Part shown: positions 35,479 to 48,700 of the stretch, piece by piece
Layout: each line of letters opens with the position of its first letter
How positions within the stretch are numbered: position 1 is the first letter of the stretch
From: Diplolepis rosae
Lineage: Eukaryota > Arthropoda > Insecta > Hymenoptera > Diplolepididae
Assembly (NCBI GenBank): GCA_030998225.1
Contig: JAPYXD010000742.1
Span: forward strand, 2,046,001-2,110,000
Length of the DNA: 64,000 bases
Reading direction: 5' to 3'
Notes under the pieces: model-generated
Told to the model about the DNA's origin: nothing
Database searches by the model: none
What the model saw: only the letters and a program-made list of their open reading frames with translations
Position numbers and translations under genes: made by a program

Positions 35479-36163
35479 CTCACGCATTCAAGTGTGTGCG
35501 TTCACAAGTTATTAATACAGGTTTTGAGATGCCTATATGTGTAACTCATGCATTTAAGTGTGTGCGTTTACAAGTTATGAATACAGGTTTTGACATGCCT
35601 ATATGTGTAAGTCACGCGTTTAAGTGTGGACGTCTACAAGTTATTAATACAGGTTTTAAAATGCCTATATATATAACTTATGCGGTTGATTGTGTACGTT
35701 TTACGCTGATATACTGGGTTTTGAGATGCCTAGGTATACATCTCACGCACTACAAACGAGCGTTATAGTTAATATGATGAGTTTTGAGATGCTCATATAT
35801 ATAACTTACGATTTTTTCCTGCTTGAGAACGCAAGAGAAAGAGTTTTGTCGTATAGTTCTCCTTACTGGTAGCTGGATAACGGCACAATCCTGACTGGAG
35901 TTAAGTAGTGCTAGTCAAGTAGTACAGGAAGCATAGCAGACAATCCAACTTGCTTGCTAAACACTGGATAAGTTAGTTTTCCGTAGATTTAACTCACATA
36001 GCTCGACTTCATACGACGATACACGTATCTAACGGCACTTATTAATTCACGGCTACCGGACTTGCACCACTTAAGGACCAAGGATTATGTTCACCAAGTA
36101 CCGAGATAATCTTTGTGTAAGATACCGATGAAGTTACGAATATCGAAGGGTCAAATCGTGACA
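35109..36163. mobile_element. LTR-like segment with internal repeats
   Basis: It starts TGTTACGTCCCGACC and ends GGTCAAATCGTGACA. The ends are partly inverted (TGTTACG..GACC against TGTCACG..GACC) and resemble those of the solo LTR at 17583. The flanks (TAAT/AT before, CCGA after) do not form a target duplication. It may be a lone LTR, a 5' LTR, or a coincidence of ends. Confidence 0.4.
35329..35800. repeat. 66-bp tandem repeat with (TA)n
   Basis: Units headed TTTTGAGATGCCTATAT start near 35522, 35588, 35654 and 35720, with older copies near 35329, 35422 and 35783, each followed by CTCACGC-like and ACAAGTTATTAATACAGG blocks. One copy has expanded into a (TA)n run at about 35431-35477. A 144-codon open frame across it results from a period divisible by 3 and is not called as a gene. 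Confidence 0.85.
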
Positions 36164-36831
36164 CCGACAGTACTTTTTCGTTACACGTACACCGAAAAAA
36201 AATCTCAGTAGGTTTGACTGCTTTTTAACTTACTTTCCGTAGTTCGTAAAGGCCTCAGTGTCATTTTTAAAGTTAAGTGAACTGTTGGAACATAGGCAAA
36301 TCAAATGAAAGCAGTAGTTAAATCGATGAATATTCGTAGTACATTTCAAAACTTTGTTTACTTTCAAGTAGACACTAACTTACTATTTTTATATACACAC
36401 TTACCTATAAACACACACCCCTCTACACTACAAACACGCTCTTTCAGGCAGTATTGAAAATTATTTTTAACGCTGCGGGTTCGGACCGTCTCTACTTATA
36501 ATTAAGGCATTACTAAACTAACGACTAAGAATCTCGGCTGCGCACGCTTGGAATACATGAAAGAAAATAGCGCTTATAACCTTCAACTACTGCAGGGCCG
36601 TGTAAAACAGGTATGGGCAACGCTTAATCGGGAATTTTTTAATTTTATGCCAATTTATGATTCTGATTAAAACATTTAAGATTTTTAATCGTTAAATCGA
36701 TTTTCTATAAAATAAAATATAAACAATGCCGGATCCTTCTGAGCCGGACGCGGGGGTTCTCGATAAAATTCGTGGGGATACCCGACGAGTCTGTGGGGTT
36801 TCCGAGTCAGCCTCGCGGCGGTTAGAGTCAT
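36164..36831. other. Non-coding intron sequence
   Basis: I find no convincing coding sequence, only scattered short frames. A moderate GC rise begins near 36720 where the duplicated block starts. Confidence 0.5.
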
Positions 36832-37170
36832 GCCAGGGCCTGCGACCACGCTACCCGAATTAAACACAATTAGAAAAAAAACAAAATAAGCACAGAGAAA
36901 GATAACGGGGAACCGCAGCACCTCTCTCGACCGTCGGTCGGTTCGACGACGACGAATCGTCGTTTCACTGTGGCGTCAGAGGATTGAGGGCAAGTGGGGT
37001 GCGTGACCACGCTACCCCAACTAAAACACAATTAGAAAAAAAAACAAAATAAACACAGAGAAAGATGACGGGGAACCGCAGCACCTCTGTCGACCGCCGG
37101 TCGGTCCGACGGCGACGATTCGTCGTTTCACCGTTGCGTCGGAAGATTAAGGATGAGTGGATGACGAACG
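36832..37170. repeat. Tandem duplication, ~165 bp unit
   Basis: Two adjacent diverged copies: GACCACGCTACCC, AACACAATTAGAAAAAAA, CACAGAGAAAGAT, GGGGAACCGCAGCACCTCT and GTCGTTTCACxGTxGCGTC occur in the same order near 36842-36975 and 37007-37140. Confidence 0.85.
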
Positions 37171-37980
37171 CGCTACAGGGCAAGAGAAAATGGAAAAAAA
37201 GGAAAGACACTTGTTGGGATAAAATAACTCAATCACCCGAACTATTTTTCTGGTTGAACATTAATTTAAAAGCTTACACTGGTCCGATACTCAGACGACG
37301 GCTTGGTTCAGAAGATAGTGCGGAGAGTGCGATCGGAGACAGTTTCATGTTTTCTTAATTTTCGGTGACCATGCAGGGACTAGAGAGGGACGTCTGCTAG
37401 ACACAACTGGCGGAAATCAACTGAACTCTCTCCGCAAGAGAGTCTGCTTGGTCAGCGGCGCTATACGGCGCGCGTCACTGACGCTTGGAGAGAGGGTAGG
37501 ACCGTGCTAGAAGAACAACATTCCAGCCACTCACGTGGGCCCGTAACGTCTGGGAAGTAACACGATGAGTGGTCGGGATGTCACGTGATTTCGCCTACCG
37601 TCTCTCCATGTCTCGCGCGGCGCATGAAGTTGAATGTTAAAATGACTTTGTTAAATCAATTAGTATGACAAATGATAATGAAAGCTTACAAAAATAATCT
37701 TAACGATGAATTTAAAGTAGAAATGTCCGAAAATAATCTTACCAAACTAATTATTTCAAACGAAGGTAATTTCAAATAATAAAAGTAGAGTGTCATAAAA
37801 TATTCTCGCTAACTTAATCATTACAAGGCTCAAGACAAGAGTTAAACAATGAAAACACGGTATTGCGAGATAATCTTGCTAAATCGAATTATTGTGTGAA
37901 ACATAATGACAAAAATACTCATGCCACGCAATAGCTAATTGCGTGGCTGAGTCGTAAACCGTCTGATAATAATATTTTAT
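37171..37980. other. Non-coding intron sequence
   Basis: A GC-richer patch at about 37370-37640 resembles LTR or UTR sequence, but I found no pair or ends. The remainder is AT-rich without frames. Confidence 0.45.
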
Positions 37981-38750
37981 GTGCCTCAGCCGCGGAAACT
38001 CGTTTTTCCGTTAAAGCTGAAAGTAAAGCAATGTTGTATATTCCGGTACAGAGGAATACAATGTAGAAAATGAACTGCGCATACGCATTATAGTCTTACA
38101 GCGGAACGTAATCTATTTCTTATTCTTCTTCTTCTCACTTCTTCTTCGTACAGCGGAACGCAATCTATTTCTTATTCTTCTTCTTCTTCTTCTCACTTTT
38201 TCTTCGTACAGCGTTAGCACTGACTACTACACAAGACCGATAAAATCAAAATGGCCAGGACTAGTCGCCAATTTGCGCCCGCTTCGTACAACTAGCGCAG
38301 CAAGCAACTACAATAAGTACTAGATTAGATTCCAATGTATGCATAAAAACTTGTATCCGCACCATAGTCATATAAAATAGAATATGTTCGAATGCACACA
38401 ATTCGGGACATTGCGAGACTCGCGACAATGCTCACAGGACTGATCGCGCCTCGGATTCGTCTCGGCATTGCTTTAGCTACGTCTTGGCTACGCCTCGACT
38501 ATGCCTCACCTACGCCTGGACTACGCCTTGGCTTCGATCTCCTGCGAACATTGTCGCTCGTCATGCAATCACCCTCACTGTGTGCCTAGGAACATAATAT
38601 ACTACTAAGTGCCTCCGGCGTGGAAACTCGTTTTCCGTTACAGCTGAGAGTAACAGAATGTTGTGTATTCCGTTACGGAGGAATATAATGTAAAAATTGA
38701 ACTGCGCATGTGCATATAGTTTTACAGCGGAGCAGGATCTTCTTCATATT
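37981..38750. repeat. ~630-bp tandem repeat: copy 1 and start of copy 2
   Basis: Copy 1 (37981-38608) starts GTGCCTC..CGGAAACTCG, passes through TTCTTCTTC-rich runs and TACAGCGTTAGCAC, and ends GCCTAGGAACATAATATACT. Copy 2 restarts at 38609 with GTGCCTCCGGCGTGGAAAC and is cut at 38750 by the foldback element. Its remainder reappears at 50506-50955. A hairpin at 38422-38439/38540-38557 (GCGACAATG.../...CATTGTCGC) lies in copy 1. Confidence 0.85.
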
Positions 38751-38799
38751 TGTAATATTTATTTTGGCTTGGGGTCAGTTTAGTTTCTAATTATTTATG

Positions 38800-39228
38800 T
38801 CACAGAGGACATAAACATTAGGAAGGGAAACGTTTCGGCCACAAACGGGGGCCCTCTTCAGTGCCAATTAGCTTAATTGTAACCATTAAATATTTATTTA
38901 CAAATACATGCAATTTAAAAATAATTGTATTTTTTGTTTTTTTTTCTTTTTTTCTTTGCTTATCGATTAGAAAAAGATAGAGTAAACATGCAGAAAAACT
39001 TATGAGTAAGCCAGTTCCTAGGTGTGAAGAAACCAGGCCGTTCCAAAAACTGTTCCAACAAGAAATCCTCTCGCACAGGAACCGCGAAAAATGCGACCGC
39101 GGAACGCACTCCCTCAAGGGCACATATATTATTTCAAACGAGAAAGAAACAACAGGATGGAGAATATATTCACCAGAAGTGAAGGACACTGAAGTTAAAA
39201 CAATCAGAACATTGCAATTGGTATGGAA
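38800..39228. other. Left-arm-only insertion
   Basis: The right arm passes directly from TTTCTAATTTATTTATTTT to CAGAAACACC. The left arm has about 430 bp more, bounded by ATTTAT-like direct repeats. It contains GTTTCGGCCACAAACGGGGG. The 155-codon minus-strand frame and the 110-codon plus-strand frame that cross it match no family I know. Confidence 0.6.
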
Positions 39229-39293
39229 AAATTTATTTATTTTCTTAGAAACATCAGAGATGACAGACGGATGTAAGTCCACCACTCTGCCAC

Positions 39294-39482
39294 ATGGCTG
39301 GAAGAAAACTGATTTGGGAAGGAGTCGTATTTAAGAAGACTAGTGTTAAGAGTTCGACGTATATGGAGAGCATTCTCCATGATAGGTCAGGTTCCAACAC
39401 CAAGGGTTATACAGAGTCAAAACTTATTTTAATGTCCCCGGGACTTGAGATTTCTATGTGCTCAAGCGTCCGAGAAAACTAA
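39294..39482 (+). CDS. Small ORF in the left foldback arm
   Basis: 62 codons read inward from the left end. The sequence parallels the ORF in the right arm: RKLIW, KTSVKSSTYMESI, HDRSGSNT, SKLILMSP, MCSSVRE. Here a TAA ends the frame where the right copy has CAA. I do not recognise the product. Most differences between the arms change an amino acid, which argues against selection for the protein, so it may be only an open frame in a young duplicate. Confidence 0.25.
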   Translation: MAGRKLIWEGVVFKKTSVKSSTYMESILHDRSGSNTKGYTESKLILMSPGLEISMCSSVREN

Positions 39483-39719
39483 ACAACTACCACCTGTTGG
39501 AAAAACTCAATAAGGATAAGCACTCAAAACGGTCCCAACGTCGTAAAAAATATACATATTTTTGTGGATATAGAAAGTAAAATGCAACTAAAATGAAAAT
39601 TCCCCAAAGATTAATTTCTTGGTTATTCGATACCTCTGATTCTTAATAAATGGATCCCGGTGAAATAAAATATTAAATTTATACGTATGATGTCCGAGTT
39701 TTTCGGATTATAAGATTAT

Positions 39720-42700
39720 TGTAAAGTGGCAAACTATTACGTGAGCTATTCGAATTCTGACTTGAATAGAGTGGCCAATTAATACGGTAACACTACGCAT
39801 TCTGAGACTAATAAAAAGTGGACAAGTAATGCGCGTGCACTCATGACTCTGACTTTAAGTAAGGTGGCCAAGTAATGCGCAAGTTCAATGGACCTCAGAA
39901 CTGATATAAATACAAAAATAGTCGCGTAATGCGCGAGAGCAACGAAGTCTGACCTAAATAAGGTGGCCAATTAAAGCGCGAATTATTAGCAGTATAAGAA
40001 TTTTTATGAAGTGGCCGGGTAATGCGCGAATTCTTAGGAGTATAAGAATTTTTATGAAGTGGCCTAGTAATACGCGAAATTTCCGGACTCTGACTTTAAG
40101 TAAGGTGGCTATGTACTGCGCGAATTCAATGGACCTCAGGACTGATACGAATATATAAGTGGACGTGTAATACACGAGGTAAACGAAGCCTGATTTAAAA
40201 AGAGTGGCGAAGTAATGCGCGAATTATTAGGAGTATAAGAATTTTTCTAGAGTAGCCAAGTAATACGCGAGATTCACGGACTCTGACTTTAAGTAAGGTA
40301 GCTAAGCAATGCGCGAGTTCATTGGACCTCAGGACTGATATGAATACAAAAGTGGCCGCGTAATACGCGAGTTAAACGAAGACTGACCTGAAAAATGTGG
40401 CCAAGTAATACGCGAATTCTTAGAAGTATAAGAATTTTTCTAGAGTAGCCAAGTAATACGCGAGATTCACGGACTCTGACTTTAAGTATGGAAGATTAGT
40501 AGTGCGCCAGTTCAATGAACCTCAGGACTGATATGAATACATAACTCGTCGAGTGGTACGCGAGTTAATCGAAGCCTGACCTGAAAAGAGTGGCCAAATA
40601 ATGCGCGAATTCTTAGAAGTATAAGAACATTTATAAAGTGGCCAAGTAATACTCGAGATTTTCGTACTCTGACCTTAAGTAAGGTGGCCAAGTAATGCGC
40701 GAGATTTCCGGACTCTGACTGAAAGTATGTTGGCCACGTAATACGCGAATTCAACGAAGTTTGACCTGAAAAAAGTGGCCAAGTGATACGAGAATTCTTA
40801 GCGGTATAAGAATTTTTATGAAGTGACAAAGTAATACGCAAGAATTTCAGACTCTGAGCTTAAGTAAGGTAGCTAAGTACTGCGCGAGTATTTAGATCAG
40901 TCCTGAGGCCCATTGGATTCGCCCATTACTTGGCCACATCATTTAAGGTCAGAGTCCGGAAATCTCGAGTATTTCTCGGCCACTTTTTAAAAATTCTTAT
41001 GCTCCTAAGAATTCTCGCATTACATGGCCACTCCTTTCAGGTCAGACTTCATTGAAATCGCGTTTTGCGTGGCCACTTATGTATTCATATCAGTCCTGAG
41101 ATCCATTGAACTCGCGCAGTACTTAGATAACCTACTTAAAGTCAGAGTCCAGAAATCTCGCGTATTACTTTGCCACACTTTTCACGTCAGGCTTCGTTTA
41201 GAACGCGTACTACGCGGCCACTTATGTATTTATATCAGTCCAGAGGTCCATTGAACTCATGCATTACTTGGCAACCTTACTTGAAGTCAGAGTCAGTGAA
41301 TCTCGCATATTACTTGGCCACTTTATAAAAATTCTAATGCTCCTAAGATTTCGCGCATTACTTGGCCACTCTTTTCAGGTCAGACTTCGTTGAAATCGCG
41401 TATTACTCGGCCACTTTTAAAAAATTCTTATACACCTAAGAATTCGCGCATTAGTTAGCCACTCTTTTTAGGTTAGGCTTCGTTTACCTCGCGTACTACG
41501 CAGCCACCTATGTATTTATATCAGTTCTGAGGTCCATTGAAGTCGCGCATTACTTGGCCACCTTACTTAAAGTAAGAGTCCGGAAATCTCGAGTATTACT
41601 TGGCCACTTTATAAAAATTCTTATACTCCTAAGAATGCGCGAATTAATGGCCACTCTTTTCAGGTCAGATTCGTTTAACTCGCGTACTACGCGGCCACTT
41701 ATGTATTCATATCAGTCCTCAGGTCCATTGATGTCGCGCATTACTTGGCCACCTTACTTAAAGTCAGATTACGGAAATCTCGAGTATTACACGGCCACTT
41801 TAAATCAATTATTATGTTCCTAAGAATTCGCGCATTACTTGGTCACACTTTTTAGGTCAGGCTTCGTTTCACTCGCGTAATACGCGGCCACTTATGTATT
41901 TATATCAGTCCTCAGGTCCATTGATCTCACGCATTACTTGGCCACCTTACTTAAAGTCAGAGTCCGGAAATATCGAGTATTACTCGGCCACTTTAAACAA
42001 ATTCTAATACTCCTAAGAATTCGCGCATTACTTGGCCACTCTTTTCAGGTCAGGCTTCGTTTAACTCGCGTATTACGCGGCCCCTTATGTATTCATATCA
42101 GTCGTGAGATCCATTGAACTCGCGCAGTACTTAGCTAACCTACTTAAAGTCAGAGTCCGGAAATCTCAAGTATTACTTGGCAGCTCTTTTTAGGTCAGGC
42201 TTCGTTTAACTCGCGTTCTACGCGGCCACTTACTTACTCATATCAGTCCTGAGATCCATTGAACTTGCGCATTACTTGGCGACCTTATTTAAAGTCACAG
42301 TCCAGAAATCTCGCATATTACTTGGCCACTTTATAAAAATTGTTATACTCCTAAGATTTCGCGCATTACTTGGACATTCTTTTTAGGTCAGGCTTCGATT
42401 AACTCGCGTACCACTCGGCCACTTATGTATTTACATTAGTCCTGAGTTTCATTGAACCCGCGCATTACTTGGCCACCGTACTTAAAGTCAGAGTCCGGAA
42501 ATCTCGAGTATTACACGGCCACTATAAACAAATTCTAATACTCCTGAGAATTCGCGCATTCCTCGGCCGCACATTTTAGGTCAGGTTTGGTTTCACTCGC
42601 GTACTGCGCGGCCACTTATGTATTTATATCAGTCCTTAGGTCCATTGAAGTCGCGCATTAATTGGCCACCTTACTTAAAGTAAGAGTCCGGAAATCTCGA

Positions 42701-45700
42701 GTATTACTCGGCCACTTTATAATAATTGTTATAACCGTAAGATTCCCGCAATACTTGGCCCCTCTTTTCAGGTCAGGCTTCAATTAACTCGCGTACCACT
42801 CGGCCACTTATGTATTTACATCAGTCCTGAGTTTCATTGAACCCGCGCATTACTTGGCCACCGTACTTAAAGTCCGAGTCCGGAAATCTCGAGTATTACT
42901 CGGCCACTTTATAAAAATTGTTATAACCGTAAGATTCCCGCAATACTTGGCCCCTCTTTTCAGGTCAGGCTTTGTTTAACTCGCGTACCACTCGGACACT
43001 TATTTATTCATATAAGTCCTGAGGTCCATTGAAGTCGCGCATTACTTGGCCACCTTACTTAAAGTCAGAGTCCGGAAATCACGAGTATTACTCGGCCACT
43101 TTATAAAAATTGTTATAACCGTAAGATTCCCGCAATACTTGGCCCCTCTTTTCAGGTCAGGCTTCGTTTAACTCGCGTATCACTCGGACACTTATTTATT
43201 CATATCAGTCCTGAGGTCCATTGAACTCGCGCATTACTTGGCCACCCTTTTTAGGTCAGGCTTCGTTTAACTCGCGTACTACGCGGCACCTTATATATTT
43301 ATATCACTCCTTAGGTCCATTGAACCCGCGAATTACTTGGCCACCTTACTTAAAGTCAGATTCCGGAAATCTCGAGTATTACACGGCCACTCTTTTTAGG
43401 TCATACTTCGTTTAACTCGCGTACTACGCGGCAACTCATGTATTTATATCAGTCCTGAGGTCCATTCAACTTGCGCTTTACTTGGCTAGCTTACTTAAAG
43501 TCACAGTCTGTAAATCTCGCATATTAATTGGCCACTTTTTAAAAATTCTTATACTCCTAAGATTTCGCGCGTTACTTGGCCACTCTTTTCAGGTCAGACT
43601 TCGTTGAAATCGCGTATGACGCGGCCACTTTACAAAATTTCTTATACTCCTAAGAATTCGCGCATTAATTGGCCACTCTTTTTAGGTCAGACTTCGTTTA
43701 ACTCGCGTACTACGCGGCAACTTATGTATTTATAGCAGTCCTGAGTTTCATTGAACCCGCGCATTACTTGGCCACCCTACTTAAAGGCAGATTTCGGAAA
43801 TCTCGAGTATTACTCAGCCACTTTAAACAAATTCTTATACTTCTAAGAAATTGCGCATTAATGGCCACTCTTTACACCTCAGGCTTCGTTTAACTCGCGT
43901 ACCACTCGGCCACTTATGTATTTATATCAGTCCTGATGTCCATTGAACTCGCGCATTACTAGGCCACCTTACTTAAAGTCAGAGTCGGGAAATCACATTT
44001 ATTACTTGGCTACTTTATGAAAACTGTTATTTTCCTAAGAATTCGCGCATTACTTGGCAGCACTTTTCAGGTCAGGCTTCGTTATAATCGCGTACTACAC
44101 TGCCACTTATGTATTTATATCAGTCCTGATGTCCATTGAACTCGCGCATTACTTGGCCACCTTAGTTATAGTCAGAGTCCGGAAATCTCGATTATTACTC
44201 AGCCACTTTTAACAAATTTTTATACTTCCAAGAATTCGCGCATTAACGGCCACTCTTTTCAGGTCAGGCTTCGTTTAACTCGCGTATTACGCGTTCCCTT
44301 ATGTAGTCATATCAGTCCTGAGACCCATTGAACTCGCGCAGTACTTAGCTAACCTACTTAAAGTCAGAGTCCAGAAATCTCGCGGATTACTCGGCCACTT
44401 TATAAAAATTGTTATAATCGTAAGAATTCGCGCATTACTTGGCCCTTCTTTTCAGGTCAGGCTTCGTTTAACTCGCGTATTACTCGGTCCCTTATGTAGT
44501 CATATCAGTCCTGAGACCCATTGAACTCGCGCAGTACTTAGCTAACCTACTTAAAGTCAGAGTCCGGAAATCTCGATTATTACTCGGCCACTTTAAACAA
44601 ATTCTTATACTCCTAAGAACTCGCGCATTACTTGGCCACTCTTTTCAGGTCAGCTTTCGTTTAACTCGCGTATTACGCGTCCCCTTATGTATTCATATCA
44701 GTCGTGAGATCCATTGAACTCGCGCAGTACTTAGTTAACCTACTTAAAGTCAGAGTCCAGAAATCTCGCGTATTAATTGGCAATTCTTTTTAGGTCAGGC
44801 TTCGTTTAACTCGCGTATTACGTGGCACCTTATGTATTTATATCCCTCCCTAGGTCCATTGAACCCGCGAATTCCTTGGCCACCTTAACTAATGTGAGTG
44901 TACTTAATTCTCGAGCAGTACAGTGCCACTCTTTTCAGGTCATTCTTCGTTTAACTCGCGTACTACGCGGCAACTTATGTATTTATATCAGTTCTGAGTT
45001 TCATTGAACCTGCGCATTACTTGGCCACCTTACTTAAAGTCAGAGTCCGGAAATCTCGAGTATTACTCAGCCACTTTAAACAAATTCTTATACTTCTAAG
45101 AATTTGCGCATAAATGGCCACTCTTTACACCTCAGACTTCGTTTAACTCGCGTACTACTCGGCCACTTATGTATTTATATCAGTCCTGATGTCCATTGAA
45201 CTCGCGCATTACTAGGCCACCTTACTTAAAGTCAGAGTCGGAAAATCAGGCTTATTACTTGGCCACTTTATGAAAATTGTTATGTTCCTAAGAATTCGCG
45301 CATTACTTGGCAGCACTTTTCAGGTCAGTCATCGTTATAATCGCGTACTACGCTGCCACTTATGTATTTATATCAGTCCTCAGGTCCATTGAACTCGCAC
45401 ATTACATGGTCATCTTACTTAAAGTTAGATTCCGGAAATATCGCCTATTACTTGGCCAATTTATAAAAATTTTCATACTTCTAAGAACTGGCACATTACT
45501 TGGCCACTTTTTCAGGTCAGGCTTCGTTTAAATTGCGTATTACGCGGCCACTTATATATTCATATCAGTCGTGAGATCCATTGAAATCGCGCAGTACTTA
45601 GCTAACCTACTTAAAGTCAGAGTCCAGAAATCTCGCGGATTAATTGGCCATTCTTTTTAGGTCAGGCTTCGTTTCACTCGCGTAATACGCGGCCACTTAT

Positions 45701-48700
45701 GTATTCATATCAGTCGTGAGGTCCATTGTAGTCGCGCATTACTTGGCCACCTTACTTAAAGTCAGAGTCCTCAAATCTCGAGTATTACTTGGACACTTTA
45801 TGAAAATTGTTATTTTCCTAAGAATTCGCGCATTACTTGGCCAATCTTTTTAGGTCAGGCTTTGTAATCACTCGCGTACTACACGGACACTTATGTATTT
45901 ATATCAGTCCTCAGGTCCATTGAAATCGCGCATTACTTGGCCACCTTACTTAAAGCAGATTTCGGAAATCTCGATTATTACTCGGCCATTTTTAACAAAT
46001 TCTTATACTTCCAAGAATTCGCGCATTACTTGGCCACCTTACTTAAAGCAGATTTCGGAATTCTCGAGTATTACTCTGCCATTTTATATAAATTGTTATA
46101 ATCGTAAGAATTCGCCCATTACTTGTCCCTTCTTTTCAGGTCAGGCTTCGTTTAACTCGCGTATGACTCGGTCTCCTATGTAGTCATATTAGTCCTGAGA
46201 CCCATTGAACTTGCGCAGTACTTAGTTAACCTACTTAAAGTCAGACTTCAGAAATCTCGCGTATTAATTGGCAATTCTTTTTAGGTCAGGCTTCGTTTAA
46301 CTCGCGTACTACGCGGCCACTTATGTATTCATATCAGTTCTGAGGTCCATTGAAGTCGCGCATTACTTGGCCAACTTACTTAAAGTCAGAGTCCGGAAAT
46401 CTCGAGTATTACTCGGCCACTTTATAAAAATTGTTATAATCGTAAGAATTCGCGCATTACTTGGCCCTTCTTTTCAGGCCTGGCTTCGTTTAACTCGCGT
46501 ATTACGCCGTCCCTTATGTAGTCATATCAGTCCTGAGACCCATTGAACTCGCCCAGTACTTATCTAACCTACTTAATGTCAGAGTCCAGAAATCTCGCGT
46601 ATTACTCGGCCACTTTATAAAAATTGTTATAATCGTAAGAATTCGCGCATTACTTGGCCCTTCTTTTCAGGTCAGGCTTCGTTTAACTCGCGTATTACGC
46701 GTCCCCTTATGTATTCATATCAGTCGTGAGATCCATTGAACTCGCGCAGTACTTAGCTAACCTACTTAAAGTCAGAGTCCGGAAATCTCGCGTATTAATT
46801 GGCAATTCTTTTTAGGTCAGGCTTCGTTTAACCCGCGAATTACTTGGCCACCTTACTTAAAGTCAGAGTCCGGAAATCTCGAGTATTACACGGCCACTCT
46901 TTTTAGGTCAGACTTCGTTTAACTCGCGTACTACGCGGCAACTTATGTATTTATATCAGTTCTGAGTTTCATTGAACCTGCGCATTACTTGGCCACCTTA
47001 CTTAAAGTCAGAGTCCGGAAATCTCGAGTATTACTCAGCCACTTTAAACAAATTCTTATACTTCTAAGAAATTGCGCATTAATGGCCACTCTTTACACCT
47101 CAGGCTTCGTTTAACTCGCGTACCACTCGGCCACTTATGTATTTATATCAGTCCTGATGTCCATTGAACTCGCGCATTACTAGGCCACCTTACTTAAAGT
47201 CAGAGTCGGAAAATCACATTTATTACTTGGCCACTTTATGAAAATTGTTATTTTCCTAAGAATTCGCGCATTACTTGGCAGCACTTTTCAGGTCAGGCTT
47301 CGTTATAATCGCGTACTACACTGCCACTTATGTATTTATATCAGTCCTGATGTCCATTGAACTCGCGCATTACTTGGCCACCTTAGTTATAGTCAGAGTC
47401 CGGAAATCTCGATTATTACTCAGCCACTTTTAACAAATTTTTATACTTCCAAGAATTCGCGCATTAACGGCCACTCTTTCCAGGCCAGGCTTCGTTTAAC
47501 TCGCGTATTACGCGTTCCCTTATGTAGTCATATCAGTCCTGAGACCCATTGAACTCGCGCAGTACTTAGCGAACCTACTTAAAGTCAGAGTCCAGAAATC
47601 TCGCGTATTACTCGGCCACTTTATAAAAATTGTTATAATCGTAAGAATTCGCGCATTACTTGGCCCTTCTTTTCAGGCCAGGCTTCGTTTAACTCGCGTA
47701 TTACGCGGTCCCTTATGTAGTCATATCAGTCCTGAGACCCATTGAACTCGCCCAGTACTTATCTAACCTACTTAATGTCAGAGTCCAGAAATCTCGCGTA
47801 TTACTTGGCAGCTCTTTTTAGGTCAGGCTTCGTTTAACTCGCGTACTACGTGGCACCTTATGTATTTATATCACTCCTTAGGTCCATTGAACCCGCGAAT
47901 TACTTGGCCACCTTACTTAAAGTCAGAGTCCGGAAATCTCGAGTATTACACGGCCACTCTTTTTAGGTCAGACTTCGTTTAACTCGCGTACTACGCGGCA
48001 ACTTATGTATTTATATCAGTTCTGAGTTTCATTGAACCTGCGCATTACTTGGCCACCTTACTTAAAGTCAGAGTCCTGAATTCTCGAGTATTACTCAGCC
48101 ACTTTAAACAAATTCTTATACTTCTAAGAATTTGCGCATAAATGGCCACTCTTTACACCTCAGACTTCGTTTAACTCGCGTACTACGCTGCCACTTATGT
48201 ATTTATATCAGTCCTGATGTCCATCGAACTCGCGCATTACTTGGCCACCTTACTTATAGTCAGAGTCCGGAAATCTCGATTATTACTCGGCCACTTTTAA
48301 CAAATTCTTATACTTCCAAGAATTCGCGCATTAACGGCCACTATTTCCAGGTCACGCTTCGTTTAACTCGCGTATTACGCCGTCCCTTATGTAGTCATAT
48401 CAGTCCTGAGACCCATTGAACTCGCCCAGTACTTATCTAAGCTACTTAAAGTCAGAGTCCAGAAATCTCGCGTATTAATTGGCCATTCTTTTTAGGTCAG
48501 GCTTCGTTTCACTCGCGTAATACGCGGCCACTTATGTATTCATATCAGTCGTGAGGTCCATTGTAGTCGCGCATTACTTGGCCACCTTACTTAAAGTCAG
48601 TGTCCGGAAATCACGCTCATTACTTGGCCACTTTATGAAAATTGTTATTTTCCTAAGAATTCGCGCATTACTTGGCCAATCTTTTTAGGTCAGGCTTTGT

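Noticed and set aside
35334..35768. 144-codon plus-strand frame
   Set aside because: It is created by a 66-bp repeat and a (TA)n run that translates as alternating Ile-Tyr.
38818..39334. 155-codon minus and 110-codon plus frames at the left foldback end
   Set aside because: They overlap each other on opposite strands across an arm-specific insertion and are not conserved in the other arm. No family recognised.
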